Part shown: positions 21,946 through 32,146 of the stretch, piece by piece
How positions within the stretch are numbered: position 1 is the first letter of the stretch
How the letters are laid out: every line of letters begins with the position of its first letter
Assembly (NCBI GenBank): GCA_964035575.1
Contig: OZ037837.1
Coordinates: forward strand, 930,001-994,000
Length of the DNA: 64,000 bases
DNA from: Rhynchopus sp. YZ270_cl-10
Lineage: Eukaryota; Euglenozoa; Diplonemea; Diplonemida; Diplonemidae
Direction of reading: 5' to 3'
Program-made: the position numbers and the translations under genes
The notes under the pieces: generated by a model
What the model was told of the DNA's origin: nothing
What the model saw: only the letters and a program-made list of their open reading frames with translations
Database searches by the model: none

Positions 21946-22070
21946 CGTGCATAAGTCCGACCCCCATTACCCGTGCATAAGTCCGATGACCCGTGTATAA
22001 GTCCGGGCAGATTTGGGCTCAGGATCGGACTTATGCACAGGCCGACTTATACACCGGTTCTGTGTACTGG
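21946..22070 (+). repeat. TGCATAAGTCCGA inverted-repeat element, copy 1
   Basis: Three forward copies of GTGCATAAGTCCGA or GTGTATAAGTCCGG are followed by two inverted copies, ending GACTTATACACCGGTTCTGT. The inverted counterpart is at 22503-22620. Confidence 0.7.
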
Positions 22071-22261
22071 TGGTGGGGAGATTTTTTTTTGGGGCGTTTT
22101 CCCGCTCGCGAAGCGAGCGGGGGACAATTTTTGGGGTGTTTTTCCGCGAGCGAAGCGAGCGCAATTTTATTTTTATTGGCGGTGTGTTCACCAGGGATCA
22201 TCTTCGCGCTTCTCATGTCAAAACATCATCCTCACAATTCTCAAAGATGTGAACCTATTAC
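22071..22261. other. GC-hairpin block between repeats
   Basis: Contains the palindrome CCCGCTCGCGAAGCGAGCGGG in two tandem versions (22100 and 22146). No coding sequence. Confidence 0.6.
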
Positions 22262-22500
22262 TGCAACATTGTAGAAAACTTTGCACCCCAAACAGTCTCA
22301 ACAGCCAAAAGGTGCCCCTTGTTGCTGGGAGTTGGTTCTCATGTTTGATACCTGCACAGCAGGCGTTCCTCTGAGTCAAACGCTGTTTTGCCTGCCTGCG
22401 GCGTTGAAAACGGTCGTTAAATTTTGCGGTGTCACATTCCCTCATGTGTGGGTCATTCACACTGAGGTCACGTGACACTGCGTGGGTCTGGGTACCTGGG
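22262..22500 (+). repeat. Dispersed ~235-bp repeat, copy A
   Basis: Matches the reverse complement of 23555-23795 (shared: GTTGCTGGGAGTTGGTTCTC, CTGCACAGC, GCATTCCTCTGAGTC) and in its last 70 bp the complement of 345-450. It ends in GGGTCTGGGTACCTGGGTGC, close in sequence to the neighbouring arrays. Confidence 0.75.
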
Positions 22501-22502
22501 TG

Positions 22503-22620
22503 CACAAAACCGGTGTATAAGTCCGATACCCGTGCATAAGTCCGAAACCCCGTGTATAAGTCCGGAGGCCCTCAGCCCCCCCAAAAATCGGACTTATACG
22601 CAGACTTATGCACGGGGGGG
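22503..22620 (-). repeat. TGCATAAGTCCGA inverted-repeat element, copy 2
   Basis: Inverted relative to 21946-22070, with the same order of forward and reverse TAAGTCCGA motifs and the same ACCGGT-TGTG edge. Confidence 0.7.
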
Positions 22621-22702
22621 GGGTAGGTATTAAAGAAAAGAAAAAATGGGTATTATCGAAAATATTTTGGGTACCTGGGTACTGGGTACTGGGTACCCAG
22701 GT

Positions 22703-23156
22703 ACCCAGATACCCAGATACCCAGATACCCAGATACCCAGATACCCAGATACCCAGATACCCAGATACCCAGATACCCAGATACCCAGATACCCAGATAC
22801 CCAGATACCCAGATACCCAGATACCCAGATACCCAGATACCCAGATACCCAGATACCCAGATACCCAGATACCCAGATACCCAGATACCCAGATACCCAG
22901 ATACCCAGATACCCAGATACCCAGATACCCAGATACCCAGATACCCAGATACCCAGATACCCAGATACCCAGATACCCAGATACCCAGATACCCAGATAC
23001 CCAGATACCCAGATACCCAGATACCCAGATACCCAGATACCCAGATACCCAGATACCCAGATACCCAGATACCCAGATACCCAGATACCCAGATACCCAG
23101 ATACCCAGATACCCAGATACCCAGATACCCAGATACCCAGATACCCAGATACCCAG
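22703..23156. repeat. (ACCCAGAT)n array, 8-bp unit, ~57 copies
   Basis: A perfect array. It is bordered on the left by GGTACTGGGTACCCAGGTACCC and on the right by AGGTCCAGGTCCAGG, both near-variants of the unit. Confidence 0.95.
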
Positions 23157-23554
23157 GTCCAGGTCCAGGTACCCAGGAACAGGAAAAAAGTCGTGAAAGA
23201 GCAACCACAGCTCCACATGACAAACACAAAAGTGTCCAGTCACGTGGGGCATTCATGCACTGAGGAGATAATGATCCAACAATTTACAAGAAAGATTACT
23301 TAACCTACTGCTGGAAATTGCCAGGTCGTAGTAACACACAAAGTGTGCCTCCGTTCGGGAAGACCGGATATTCTAGAGACCAAAAAGGCCTCAAGAATAT
23401 CTTCCGGTAGTCAAGGTAGAACCGAATGAACGGCCCAAGACCCCCGTGGAGAAGTTAAATGTTGTAATGCTATCAAGTAGAAACTGCGACCACTGTCTTA
23501 CCCTCCTCAATGCATGATGGAAGATGTCTTTCACAACAAATATCCTGTACCCAG
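23157..23554. other. Non-coding, nothing recognised
   Basis: Between the 8-bp array and repeat copy B. No ORF or RNA gene is seen. Confidence 0.5.
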
Positions 23555-23795
23555 GTACCCAGGCTCCCAGACCCGCGCAGTACCACGTCGCAGTACTACG
23601 CAAAATTTACCACCAGACCCTGTCTTCGTGCACCTGAAGTACAACGCCGCAGACAGGCCAAACGTGCGTTGGACTCAGAGGAATGCCCGCTGTGCAGGTA
23701 TCATGAGAACCAACTCCCAGCAACAAGGGGCGCCTTTTGGCGGGCGTTGTTGAGGGTGTTTGGGGTGCAAAGTTTTCCACAATTTTGATGCGCGG
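23555..23795 (-). repeat. Dispersed ~235-bp repeat, copy B (inverted)
   Basis: Reverse complement of 22262-22500 with roughly 80% identity by eye. Copies A and B flank the 8-bp array in inverted orientation. Confidence 0.75.
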
Positions 23796-24774
23796 GTACA
23801 GAAGTGTTGTCTTGTTCTTTCATCTCTAGGAATGTAAATGTCAATCGCGTTTAACTACCACTAGGGCTTGTTCAGTGAACCCACAAGGGGTCGAAGGGGG
23901 TTGGTTATCCCATATCTATCAAAGGTTGTGTCGACCAGGCGAAACCACTATGTTACGCTGTACGTTGTTAAATCCGAAGAAATAACACTTTAGCAGCCGC
24001 AGGAAGTTTGCTAAAAAGAGTGCCTCACGCTACACAAACCACCACCCGCGATTGACTTAGATGTTATAACAAAGAGAATTCAGAACAAAACAACACCCTG
24101 CCCCATACACACTAAATTGTCATGCTTCAAGAGCATGCCTGGGCCAAAATTACTATGACGAAAAGGCAACAAGACCACCCACAAGGAGTGTGAATTGTGC
24201 ACTGGTTTTCTGGGGGAACAAACAATATTTTCTTGTGTCTAGTCCTCCGGGGAGCAGAGGACAGACTTTCCGGAAGGTTTCCAAAGTCGAATTTCTTGCA
24301 CTAGCTATACTCCCTGGGTTAATGGCTATAGCAGTGACTGACAAAGTGTTCCCACCCCCTTTTCACCGTAGATATTCCCGAGATTGATGCCGGTGAACGC
24401 CCTTTGAATTTTGAGTTCCTGAATGTCGGAGAGCGGCGAAGGTTCAATATGTTCGCAATATAAATGTCCAATATGTTCGCTCGTTCTGCGCAGTTGGTTC
24501 TCGATGTTGCACTCGCGATACCTGTTTAAAAGTGAAGTTGTGAGTGGTGGGGAAATTAAAGAAGGTGACTTCTTAAAAAAATAAGTGCATCATAGTAACT
24601 GCAAATGAGAGAATGACGAGGTGGGACGATGGGGAGTGAGAGGTGGAGTGAAAGTGAACATTGAAATCATTTGAGTAAAAAGGTGGGTATGTAGGTTGTT
24701 GAATATTCACCAGTAAACATATTTACATACCTTGTCTTGCGCCTTCGCTGCTGTCAAGGTGCCTTCTCTGGGTG
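23796..24774. other. Unique-looking non-coding sequence
   Basis: I see no gene, RNA or repeat here apart from a doubled AATATGTTCGC motif near 24445-24480. Confidence 0.5.
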
Positions 24775-26247
24775 CCCAGTACCCAGTACCCAGTACCCAG
24801 TACCCAGTACCCAGTACCCAGTACCCAGTACCCAGTACCCAGTACCCAGTACCCAGTACCCAGTACCCAGTACCCAGTACCCAGTACCCAGTACCCAGTA
24901 CCCAGTACCCAGTACCCAGTACCCAGTACCCAGTACCCAGTACCCAGTACCCAGTACCCAGTACCCAGTACCCAGTACCCAGTACCCAGTACCCAGTACC
25001 CAGTACCCAGTACCCAGTACCCAGTACCCAGTACCCAGTACCCAGTACCCAGTACCCAGTACCCAGTACCCAGTACCCAGTACCCAGTACCCAGTACCCA
25101 GTACCCAGTACCCAGTACCCAGTACCCAGTACCCAGTACCCAGTACCCAGTACCCAGTACCCAGTACCCAGTACCCAGTACCCAGTACCCAGTACCCAGT
25201 ACCCAGTACCCAGTACCCAGTACCCAGTACCCAGTACCCAGTACCCAGTACCCAGTACCCAGTACCCAGTACCCAGTACCCAGTACCCAGTACCCAGTAC
25301 CCAGTACCCAGTACCCAGTACCCAGTACCCAGTACCCAGTACCCAGTACCCAGTACCCAGTACCCAGTACCCAGTACCCAGTACCCAGTACCCAGTACCC
25401 AGTACCCAGTACCCAGTACCCAGTACCCAGTACCCAGTACCCAGTACCCAGTACCCAGTACCCAGTACCCAGTACCCAGTACCCAGTACCCAGTACCCAG
25501 TACCCAGTACCCAGTACCCAGTACCCAGTACCCAGTACCCAGTACCCAGTACCCAGTACCCAGTACCCAGTACCCAGTACCCAGTACCCAGTACCCAGTA
25601 CCCAGTACCCAGTACCCAGTACCCAGTACCCAGTACCCAGTACCCAGTACCCAGTACCCAGTACCCAGTACCCAGTACCCAGTACCCAGTACCCAGTACC
25701 CAGTACCCAGTACCCAGTACCCAGTACCCAGTACCCAGTACCCAGTACCCAGTACCCAGTACCCAGTACCCAGTACCCAGTACCCAGTACCCAGTACCCA
25801 GTACCCAGTACCCAGTACCCAGTACCCAGTACCCAGTACCCAGTACCCAGTACCCAGTACCCAGTACCCAGTACCCAGTACCCAGTACCCAGTACCCAGT
25901 ACCCAGTACCCAGTACCCAGTACCCAGTACCCAGTACCCAGTACCCAGTACCCAGTACCCAGTACCCAGTACCCAGTACCCAGTACCCAGTACCCAGTAC
26001 CCAGTACCCAGTACCCAGTACCCAGTACCCAGTACCCAGTACCCAGTACCCAGTACCCAGTACCCAGTACCCAGTACCCAGTACCCAGTACCCAGTACCC
26101 AGTACCCAGTACCCAGTACCCAGTACCCAGTACCCAGTACCCAGTACCCAGTACCCAGTACCCAGTACCCAGTACCCAGTACCCAGTACCCAGTACCCAG
26201 TACCCAGTACCCAGTACCCAGTACCCAGTACCCAGTACCCAGTACCC
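24775..26247. repeat. (CCCAGTA)n array, 7-bp unit, ~210 copies, 1.47 kb
   Basis: The longest array in the window, apparently without a single variant. Same unit as 20695-21442. It ends at TACCCAAAATAATTTCG, the inverted form of the sequence that borders the 8-bp array at 22640-22690. Confidence 0.97.
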
Positions 26248-26361
26248 AAAATAATTTCGATAATACCCATTTTTTCTTTTCTTTAATACCCACTTTTTAT
26301 TTTCGTTAGTACCCACTTTTGAAAATGGGTATTAACGAAAATGGGTACTAGGAAAATGGGT
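26236..26361 (-). repeat. Inverted border block of the 7-bp array
   Basis: Contains the reverse complement of 22624-22690 (TCGATAATACCC, TTTTCTTTTCTTTAATACC) and of 21858-21934. The same two blocks therefore border arrays of different unit length. Confidence 0.75.
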
Positions 26362-26718
26362 ATTAAAGAGAAAAACCCAACCTGAAAATGGCTGTAAAAA
26401 CTGATACATGCATTTTAGGTCAAAAATACTCAGTTCTGAGCGCAAAGTGACCCCATCACAGCACGCAGAGGCTCCGGAGCACTGAAATATTTTTTTATTT
26501 TTTTTTATTTTTTGGGGTGAAAATTTCTGGGGGGAAATTTCTGGCCACAAAAAACCACCAAAAAAAAATACACAAAATAATTTTTGCACCCCCCTTAAAA
26601 TTAGGGGTAAATTGGGTACTTCTTGGGTCTTTCTAGGGTATACACCCTAGCCCTATACAGCCACACCATTAAATAATACCCTTTTTTTTGGGTTCAGCCA
26701 CACCAAGGTGTCGTTGAG
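26362..26718. other. Non-coding, dispersed-repeat pieces
   Basis: Includes the GACCCCATCACAGC module, the GGGTACTTCTTGGGTC block and two inverted TGGTGTGGCTG motifs (26656 and 26693). No gene. Confidence 0.5.
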
Positions 26719-26835
26719 AAATCTTAACGTACACTCTCTGTTGATTCTAAAACGGGGGAGGGTAAAAAAGGCGTGAAAGGTAAATTGGGGAAGAGGTTGA
26801 AAAGTTGGAACGCTTCCTCACCCCAGATCACACTA
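26719..26835 (+). repeat. 115-bp direct repeat, copy 1
   Basis: Identical by eye to 27124-27238 (starts AATCTTAACGTACACTCTC, ends CCCCAGATCACAC). Lies directly left of a SINE-like copy. Confidence 0.85.
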
Positions 26836-26904
26836 CAATACAAAGGTTTGGGTTTGAATAGGGTGGGTTCTTCTGACGATGAAACCTACTCCCTTCTAAA
26901 CTTT

Positions 26905-27118
26905 CTTTTTTTTTTTTTTTTTTTTTTTTGAAAAATAAATAAAACTCCTCTCGAAATTGTTCAAGATTGAACTGAGAGAAAGAAGAAACCCCAAACCCTC
27001 CCAGACCAAACGGTCTAACCTGTTGTATTGACATAGTGTGTGGGGAGAATGAGGAGCACAAGAATCGTCTTCGCGCATACTAAAAGATTTCCTACGATAT
27101 GTCACAAGTGTCATGTCA
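26905..27118 (-). mobile_element. SINE-like element with A-tail, copy 1
   Basis: On the minus strand a ~190-bp body, starting TTTTTCGGTGACATGACAC and containing ACAACAGGTTAGACCG, ends in GTTTTATTTATTTTTC and a ~25-nt A-run. It is identical by eye to 31566-31780. Possible A- and B-box sequences (TTAGACCGTTTGG, AGTTCAATC) are weak. No clear target-site duplication is found, so the SINE label is tentative. Confidence 0.5.
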
Positions 27119-27123
27119 CCGAA

Positions 27124-27238
27124 AAATCTTAACGTACACTCTCTGTTGATTCTAAAACGGGGGAGGGTAAAAAAGGCGTGAAAGGTAAATTGGGGAAGAG
27201 GTTGAAAAGTTGGAACGCTTCCTCACCCCAGATCACAC
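27124..27238 (+). repeat. 115-bp direct repeat, copy 2
   Basis: Second copy of 26719-26835. The SINE-like element sits between the two. Confidence 0.85.
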
Positions 27239-27239
27239 C

Positions 27240-28639
27240 CAGGACCCTTGGGACCCTCAAGGGACGCTACGCGAAAAAACTTCTTCAGCGAAACGGGATG
27301 ATCCATCCAGGAGCGCGGGAGGAGCTCTGGCCCGAAATTGTTCTGTGTGGCTGCAAATAAATAGAGTAACTGCGTAAGGCACGTAATGCAGGGATTGAGA
27401 TAAAAATGATATATGATGGCCCGAAGTCTCGCGTGCTTCGTCACTTTCCTTAGATACGTTCTTGCAACGCAGCAGCTGCGTAGGATACCACAAAGGCATT
27501 GTTCCGATGATGAAAATCCCCCAACAGTAATTTAGGCACGCACGTTGTAGTGTTCACGTAATGAGCATGGTGTAGACCGGGTGCGTGAGAGATTGGACGA
27601 TGGTCGTATTCACGAGTCTGGGTGCGGCAAAAGGATCGGCCCTGCAAAACAAGTGAACTTCTAACGGTCACCAGTTGTCTCTCTTGGAAAACAACAGTCC
27701 AGGTTGCCTCAACATCGCTAGCTGTGGTTTAGAAGCTTGCCTATATTTTGCAATCGGCGTCGAGTAATCGCTGTCGTGCGTCGGAAATCGCTTCGTCTAC
27801 TATTTCGATGTTCCTGCACAACGGAGCGGAGGCTCTCTCGACTTCTTGTTGCTGCCTGCTCATCTTTGGTGTTGTACAGTGTCGGGGCACTCCGCGAAAA
27901 CGCCAGCTTCGACATCTACTACGATGCATGACGTTATTCCTGGTGTGGACTTGCGATTTCGTGTCCATGAAAATGCGGCTGTACAAGGTCACCCCACGCG
28001 TTGTACCCTCTGATTTCGTCAGTTTTGTCGAACTTGGTCGCTTGCTCCCAAGGAAGCTTGTTGTATGCCCGCACGTAGTATTTCCACGTGTCATCTCCCA
28101 TCACGAGGGCCGGCTGAATCGGTAACGCCCGTGTTTCTGAGAAGTGAAAACTGCCCAGGTGTTCTCTGCAGCATCAACGTCCATTGTTCTTTGTTCTGTT
28201 GTCTTCCACCTCACCATGCGTATCAATCTTCAGGGCTTCAGCAATGGAGACCTCTCTCGGAGGGCTTACAGTAAACTTTGCTGAGTACTTCACCTCTTAA
28301 ACGAGAACCCTCAAAAGTTGCCTACTCCGGAGGACTTCGGTCGACAAAAGGTTTCCTCATCTTGAGGACTGCCGAATAGTGGCCTCCTCTAGGGGATTTC
28401 AGTCAAACAAAATACAGCATCGGCAGTAAGGTCACCACAAGTAAGTACTCCGCATTTCATGTAAACGAACTTGTATCCTCACGGGGAAGTCCTCGAAGGC
28501 GTCGGTCGTGGTCGCGAGCAGGTTGACGTCTCTTTGAAGCAGGTGGGCTTCTGTGGAGCTGTTGCTGCTGGTATGCACGGAAGCAGATAAGCGGCCCCCG
28601 CAGCTGGGTGGGAAGGTGTAGTGCCTGGTAAGTTCTTGT
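27240..28639. other. Decayed sequence, possibly old coding remnants
   Basis: More GC-balanced than the surrounding repeats, with short minus-strand open stretches (27450-27671, 27741-28094) that I cannot assign. Nothing here is supported as an intact gene. Confidence 0.4.
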
Positions 28640-29340
28640 TGCAGACATCCTTCGGAGTGCTCACCCCGTCGTCCGTGAGTCTGTGTAGTAATGGTAGTAG
28701 TTGTCTCCAAGGAGCGCTCCCCTGCAGAAAAGATGGGTGTGCTTGTTCGTCAGACACTTCGGTGATGGTCTCACGAAACGACGCAACGGCTCGTAGATCT
28801 TCCACTTGACACAGTCATGTAGTCCTCCTGAAGATTCTTCAGACAGATATCAAAGCGAAGCTCTCCCGCTCCGGCGATGGTGTGTTCTCCCGACTCCTCA
28901 ATCGAGCACTGCATAAGCGGGTCGGACTTCGGCAGACACTTCAGTCCCTCAACAAGCTTGGGTAGGTCGGCGGGGGAGGAGCACTCCACAGCGACACGCA
29001 CAGCGGGCGATACAGTGTACTTCATGTCCTTCAGGGGGTAGCACTCGCTCTCCTTCTCGTCGGTTGGTCGCAGTCTTCACAAATGTTACCACAGGGCACG
29101 TCCTCAACACGGCCTCCTGGTAACGCTCCATTCTGAGCAGGGTACAATCGCTGCGGCGCTGGATGTTCTTCACAGCCATGTCCTTCTTGGTTTCGGATTT
29201 GTAGTTGGGACCCCTGGTGCGTGCCTTCTGTCCGTCCTTGATCTTCCCAGAGAAAGACACGACCGAAACGCGGTGAAATGTGTCTTGTCTGCCGCGGAAA
29301 CATCTTCGACACGTACATGAATAGGGCGGAGGGTGATCAG
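28640..29340 (-). pseudogene. Elongation factor 2 (eEF2) pseudogene fragment
   Basis: Pieces in different minus-strand frames follow eEF2 order. YVSKMFP and SAADKTHFTAF are followed by VVSFSGKIKDGQKART, GPNYK, KKDMAVKNIQRR and RYQEAV. Then come [66 protein letters not shown] and [11 protein letters not shown]. That covers roughly residues 370-600 of a normal ~840-aa eEF2 (domains II-III into IV). The frame changes several times and both ends are missing, so this is a dead copy of the host translocase gene. It is the only housekeeping sequence in the window. Confidence 0.8.
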
Positions 29341-30110
29341 TGCGACGGGGTCGTAGTTCTGCAGTCCCTGGAAATAGTTGACTGCACGGTAGCAGAAACT
29401 TTTCGACATCCGCACACCCCTTTTGGACTTCGGTGCATGTGGCACAGGCTCCAAAAAACCGCTTGCCATCATAGTTGAAAGTATGATGAGGCACACTGTC
29501 TCGTGAAGTCGATGTTGTAGTTTGGCAGGAAACGTAACTTTTTTGAATCCTGTCGTCTGTGTCGAGGACCTTAATCGACGGTACGAAGGAAAATGCCTGG
29601 ACATCCTTGTGTTGAAACCATCTGGGCAGTAAAGCCTGTTGATGTCTGACACCGGTGGCCACGCAGGGCAGTCTGAGAGGATGCCGCCTTGGAAGTCGAG
29701 GGCGGTTCCTTCACAGGTCGCCGTTTGCGAGTGTCGCGCTCTGTGCACTTGAGTGGGCTTGGGTGGTCAGATGGGGTGGTCGGAGAAGGGAGCTGGCTGC
29801 CACCTCTAGGTACTGCGAGACAAACTTCTCTGGGGTGCGGGTGATTGTAAATGTACTGTGTCCGTGTTGGCAGATCTGGACAGCACATCCGGGAATCTCC
29901 ACGTAACTGCTGTCCTCTGTGTATATCCCAGCATTTGAAGGCCTTTCGAAATTAATGCCAAACCCCGTAGGCCGGATGATGTCGTCAAAAAACGCTGACT
30001 GAACCCCTAAGGCTGACTCTGGGCTGCGCGCAAAACAGCGTCGTAGAGCACGTTTTTCGCATACGCAGCGCGTGTGGGTGTTGTAACTGGCAGCATCTTC
30101 ACAGACCAAA
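29341..30110. other. Unassigned sequence upstream of the eEF2 fragment
   Basis: A 130-codon open minus-strand stretch (29711-30109) and shorter ones are present. I recognise no family; they may be further decayed coding DNA. Confidence 0.35.
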
Positions 30111-30120
30111 ACTCCAAAGG

Positions 30121-30225
30121 GTGCCCTTCTTATAGGGACTTGAAACCCAAGTCAGCAGAGTGACCTTCCTTTTAGGGACTAGAACACGGCAGACCGGCGA
30201 GGGGTGCCCTTCTTATAGGGACATT
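30121..30225 (+). repeat. Three degenerate CCCTTCTTATAGGGAC repeats
   Basis: Copies at about 30121, 30162 and 30205, ~42 bp apart, just before the 54-bp satellite. Confidence 0.7.
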
Positions 30226-30299
30226 TGTCGGAGCGGCGAAAGAGTGTAGAATCAGGGGTTCCGCTACCGTATAAGATTCAATTTGGTTGAGGGTCGAAG

Positions 30300-31500
30300 G
30301 TGTGGAAATAAACAACAAATGGTTCTTATACCAAAGTTGTTGTGGCGGCGTAAGTGTATAAAATAAACAACAAGAGGTTCTTATACCTAGTTGTTGTGGC
30401 GGCGTAAGTGTTGAAAATAAACAACAAGAGGTTCTTATACCTAGTTGTTGTAGCGGTGCATGTGTATAAAATAAACAACAAGAGGTTCTTATACCTAGTT
30501 GTTGTGGCGGCGTAAGTGTATAAAATAAACAACAAGAGGTTCTTATACCAAAGTTGTTGTGGCGGCGTAAGTGTTGAAAATAAACAACAAGAGGTTCTTA
30601 TACCAAAGTTGTTGTGGCGGCGTAAGTGTATAAAATAGACAACAAGAGGTTCTTATACCTAGTTGTTGTAGCGGCGTAAGTGTTGAAAATAAACAACAAG
30701 AGGTTCTTATACCAAAGTTGTTGTGGCGGCGTAAGTGTATAAAATAAACAACAAGAGGTTCTTATACCTAGTTGTTGTAGCGGCGTAAGTGTTGAAAATA
30801 AACAACAAGAGGTTCTTATACCTAGTTGTTGTAGCGGTGCATGTGTATAAAATAAACAACAAGAGGTTCTTATACCTAGTTGTTGTGGCGGCGTAAGTGT
30901 TGAAAATAAACAACAAGAGGTTCTTATACCTAGTTGTTGTAGCGGCGTAAGTGTTGAAAATAAACAACAAGAGGTTCTTATACCTAGTTGTTGTAGCGGT
31001 GCATGTGTATAAAATAAACAACAAGAGGTTCTTATACCTAGTTGTTGTGGCGGCGTAAGTGTTGAAAATAAACAACAAGAGGTTCTTATACCTAGTTGTT
31101 GTGGCGGCGTAGGTGTAGACAATAAACAACAAGAGGTTCTTATACCAAAGTTGTTGTGGCGGCGTAAGTGTATAAAATAAACAACAAGAGGTTCTTATAC
31201 CTAGTTGTTGTGGCGGCGTAAGTGTATAAAATAAACAACAAGAGGTTCTTATACCTAGTTGTTGTGGCGGCGTAAGTGTTGAAAATAAACAACAAGAGGT
31301 TCTTATACCTAGTTGTTGTGGCGGCGTAAGTGTATAAAATAAACAACAAGAGGTTCTTATACCAAAGTTGTTGTGGCGGCGTAAGTGTATAAAATAGACA
31401 ACAAGAGGTTCTTATACCTAGTTGTTGTGGCGGCGTAGGTGTAGAAAATAAACAACAAATGGTTCTTATGCCAAAGTTGTTGTGGCGGCGCAGGTGTCCT
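30300..31500. repeat. 54-bp satellite, ~22 copies
   Basis: The unit contains GTTGTTGTGGCGGCGTAAGT, then TAAACAACAAGAGGTTCTTA. TTGTTG and CAACAA arms make each unit partly self-complementary. Two junction variants (CCTAG and CCAAAG) and two tail variants (GTATAAAAT, GTTGAAAAT) alternate irregularly, so units were shuffled by unequal exchange. Confidence 0.92.
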
Positions 31501-31565
31501 CGTACGACGGAGAAGCGTCATGACAGTGAGAATACCTCACTTGTTCACATGTTCTGTACTTCATT

Positions 31566-31780
31566 TTTTTTTTTTTTTTTTTGAAAAATAAATAAAACTC
31601 CTCTCGAAATTGTTCAAGATTGAACTGAGAGAAAGAAGAAACCCCAAACCCTCCCAGACCAAACGGTCTAACCTGTTGTATTGACATAGTGTGTGGGGAG
31701 AATGAGGAGCACAAGAATCGTCTTCGCGCATACTAAAAGATTTCCTACGATATGTCACAAGTGTCATGTCACCGAAAAAA
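31566..31780 (-). mobile_element. SINE-like element with A-tail, copy 2
   Basis: Identical by eye to 26905-27118 over ~190 bp, followed on the minus strand by an A-run. Together the copies flank the satellite and the eEF2 fragment in direct orientation. Confidence 0.5.
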
Positions 31781-32146
31781 ACAAACAACGGACGCGCTGT
31801 GTGAAAAAACGAGTGCTTCTCTGCGCGTGATATTTTGTGGGGGAGAATAAAACATTGTGAAAAAAGCTTGTTGCATTCCCACTATCGTTTCCGCTGCGCT
31901 CTCACTAACGTTTCCACTCCATTCGGTTTTCTCTTACTTAGAAAAATAGTGTAAAAAAATGAACTGTCAATAATAAAACTACCCCAATCGCCCTAACACG
32001 CCTCCCCCCTGTAAAGGGGTTCTGTCTCTGTGGGTCTCTCTGCGACTGTCTTCCACCACACATTACCTCCAGTGCAGCACGTGCACCAATACGCTTGCTG
32101 CCGTTGCGATGACTCCAGGGCTGGGCTTCGGAGGGACACGTAGGGC
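31781..32146. other. 3' flank of NACHT gene 1
   Basis: AT-rich, ending in a CT-rich stretch. Nothing else is recognised. Confidence 0.5.

Noticed and set aside
22457-23303. Overlapping ORFs on both strands
   Set aside because: Translations of the 8-bp array; no family resemblance.
20695-26247. Telomeric tract
   Set aside because: The unit is not a known telomere repeat and the arrays are internal, bordered by dispersed elements.
24707-26316. Open frames of 500+ codons in all six phases
   Set aside because: They are translations of a pure 7-bp repeat that lacks stop codons; not genes.
30300-31500. CRISPR-like array
   Set aside because: Units are contiguous with no unique spacers; it is a tandem satellite in a eukaryote.
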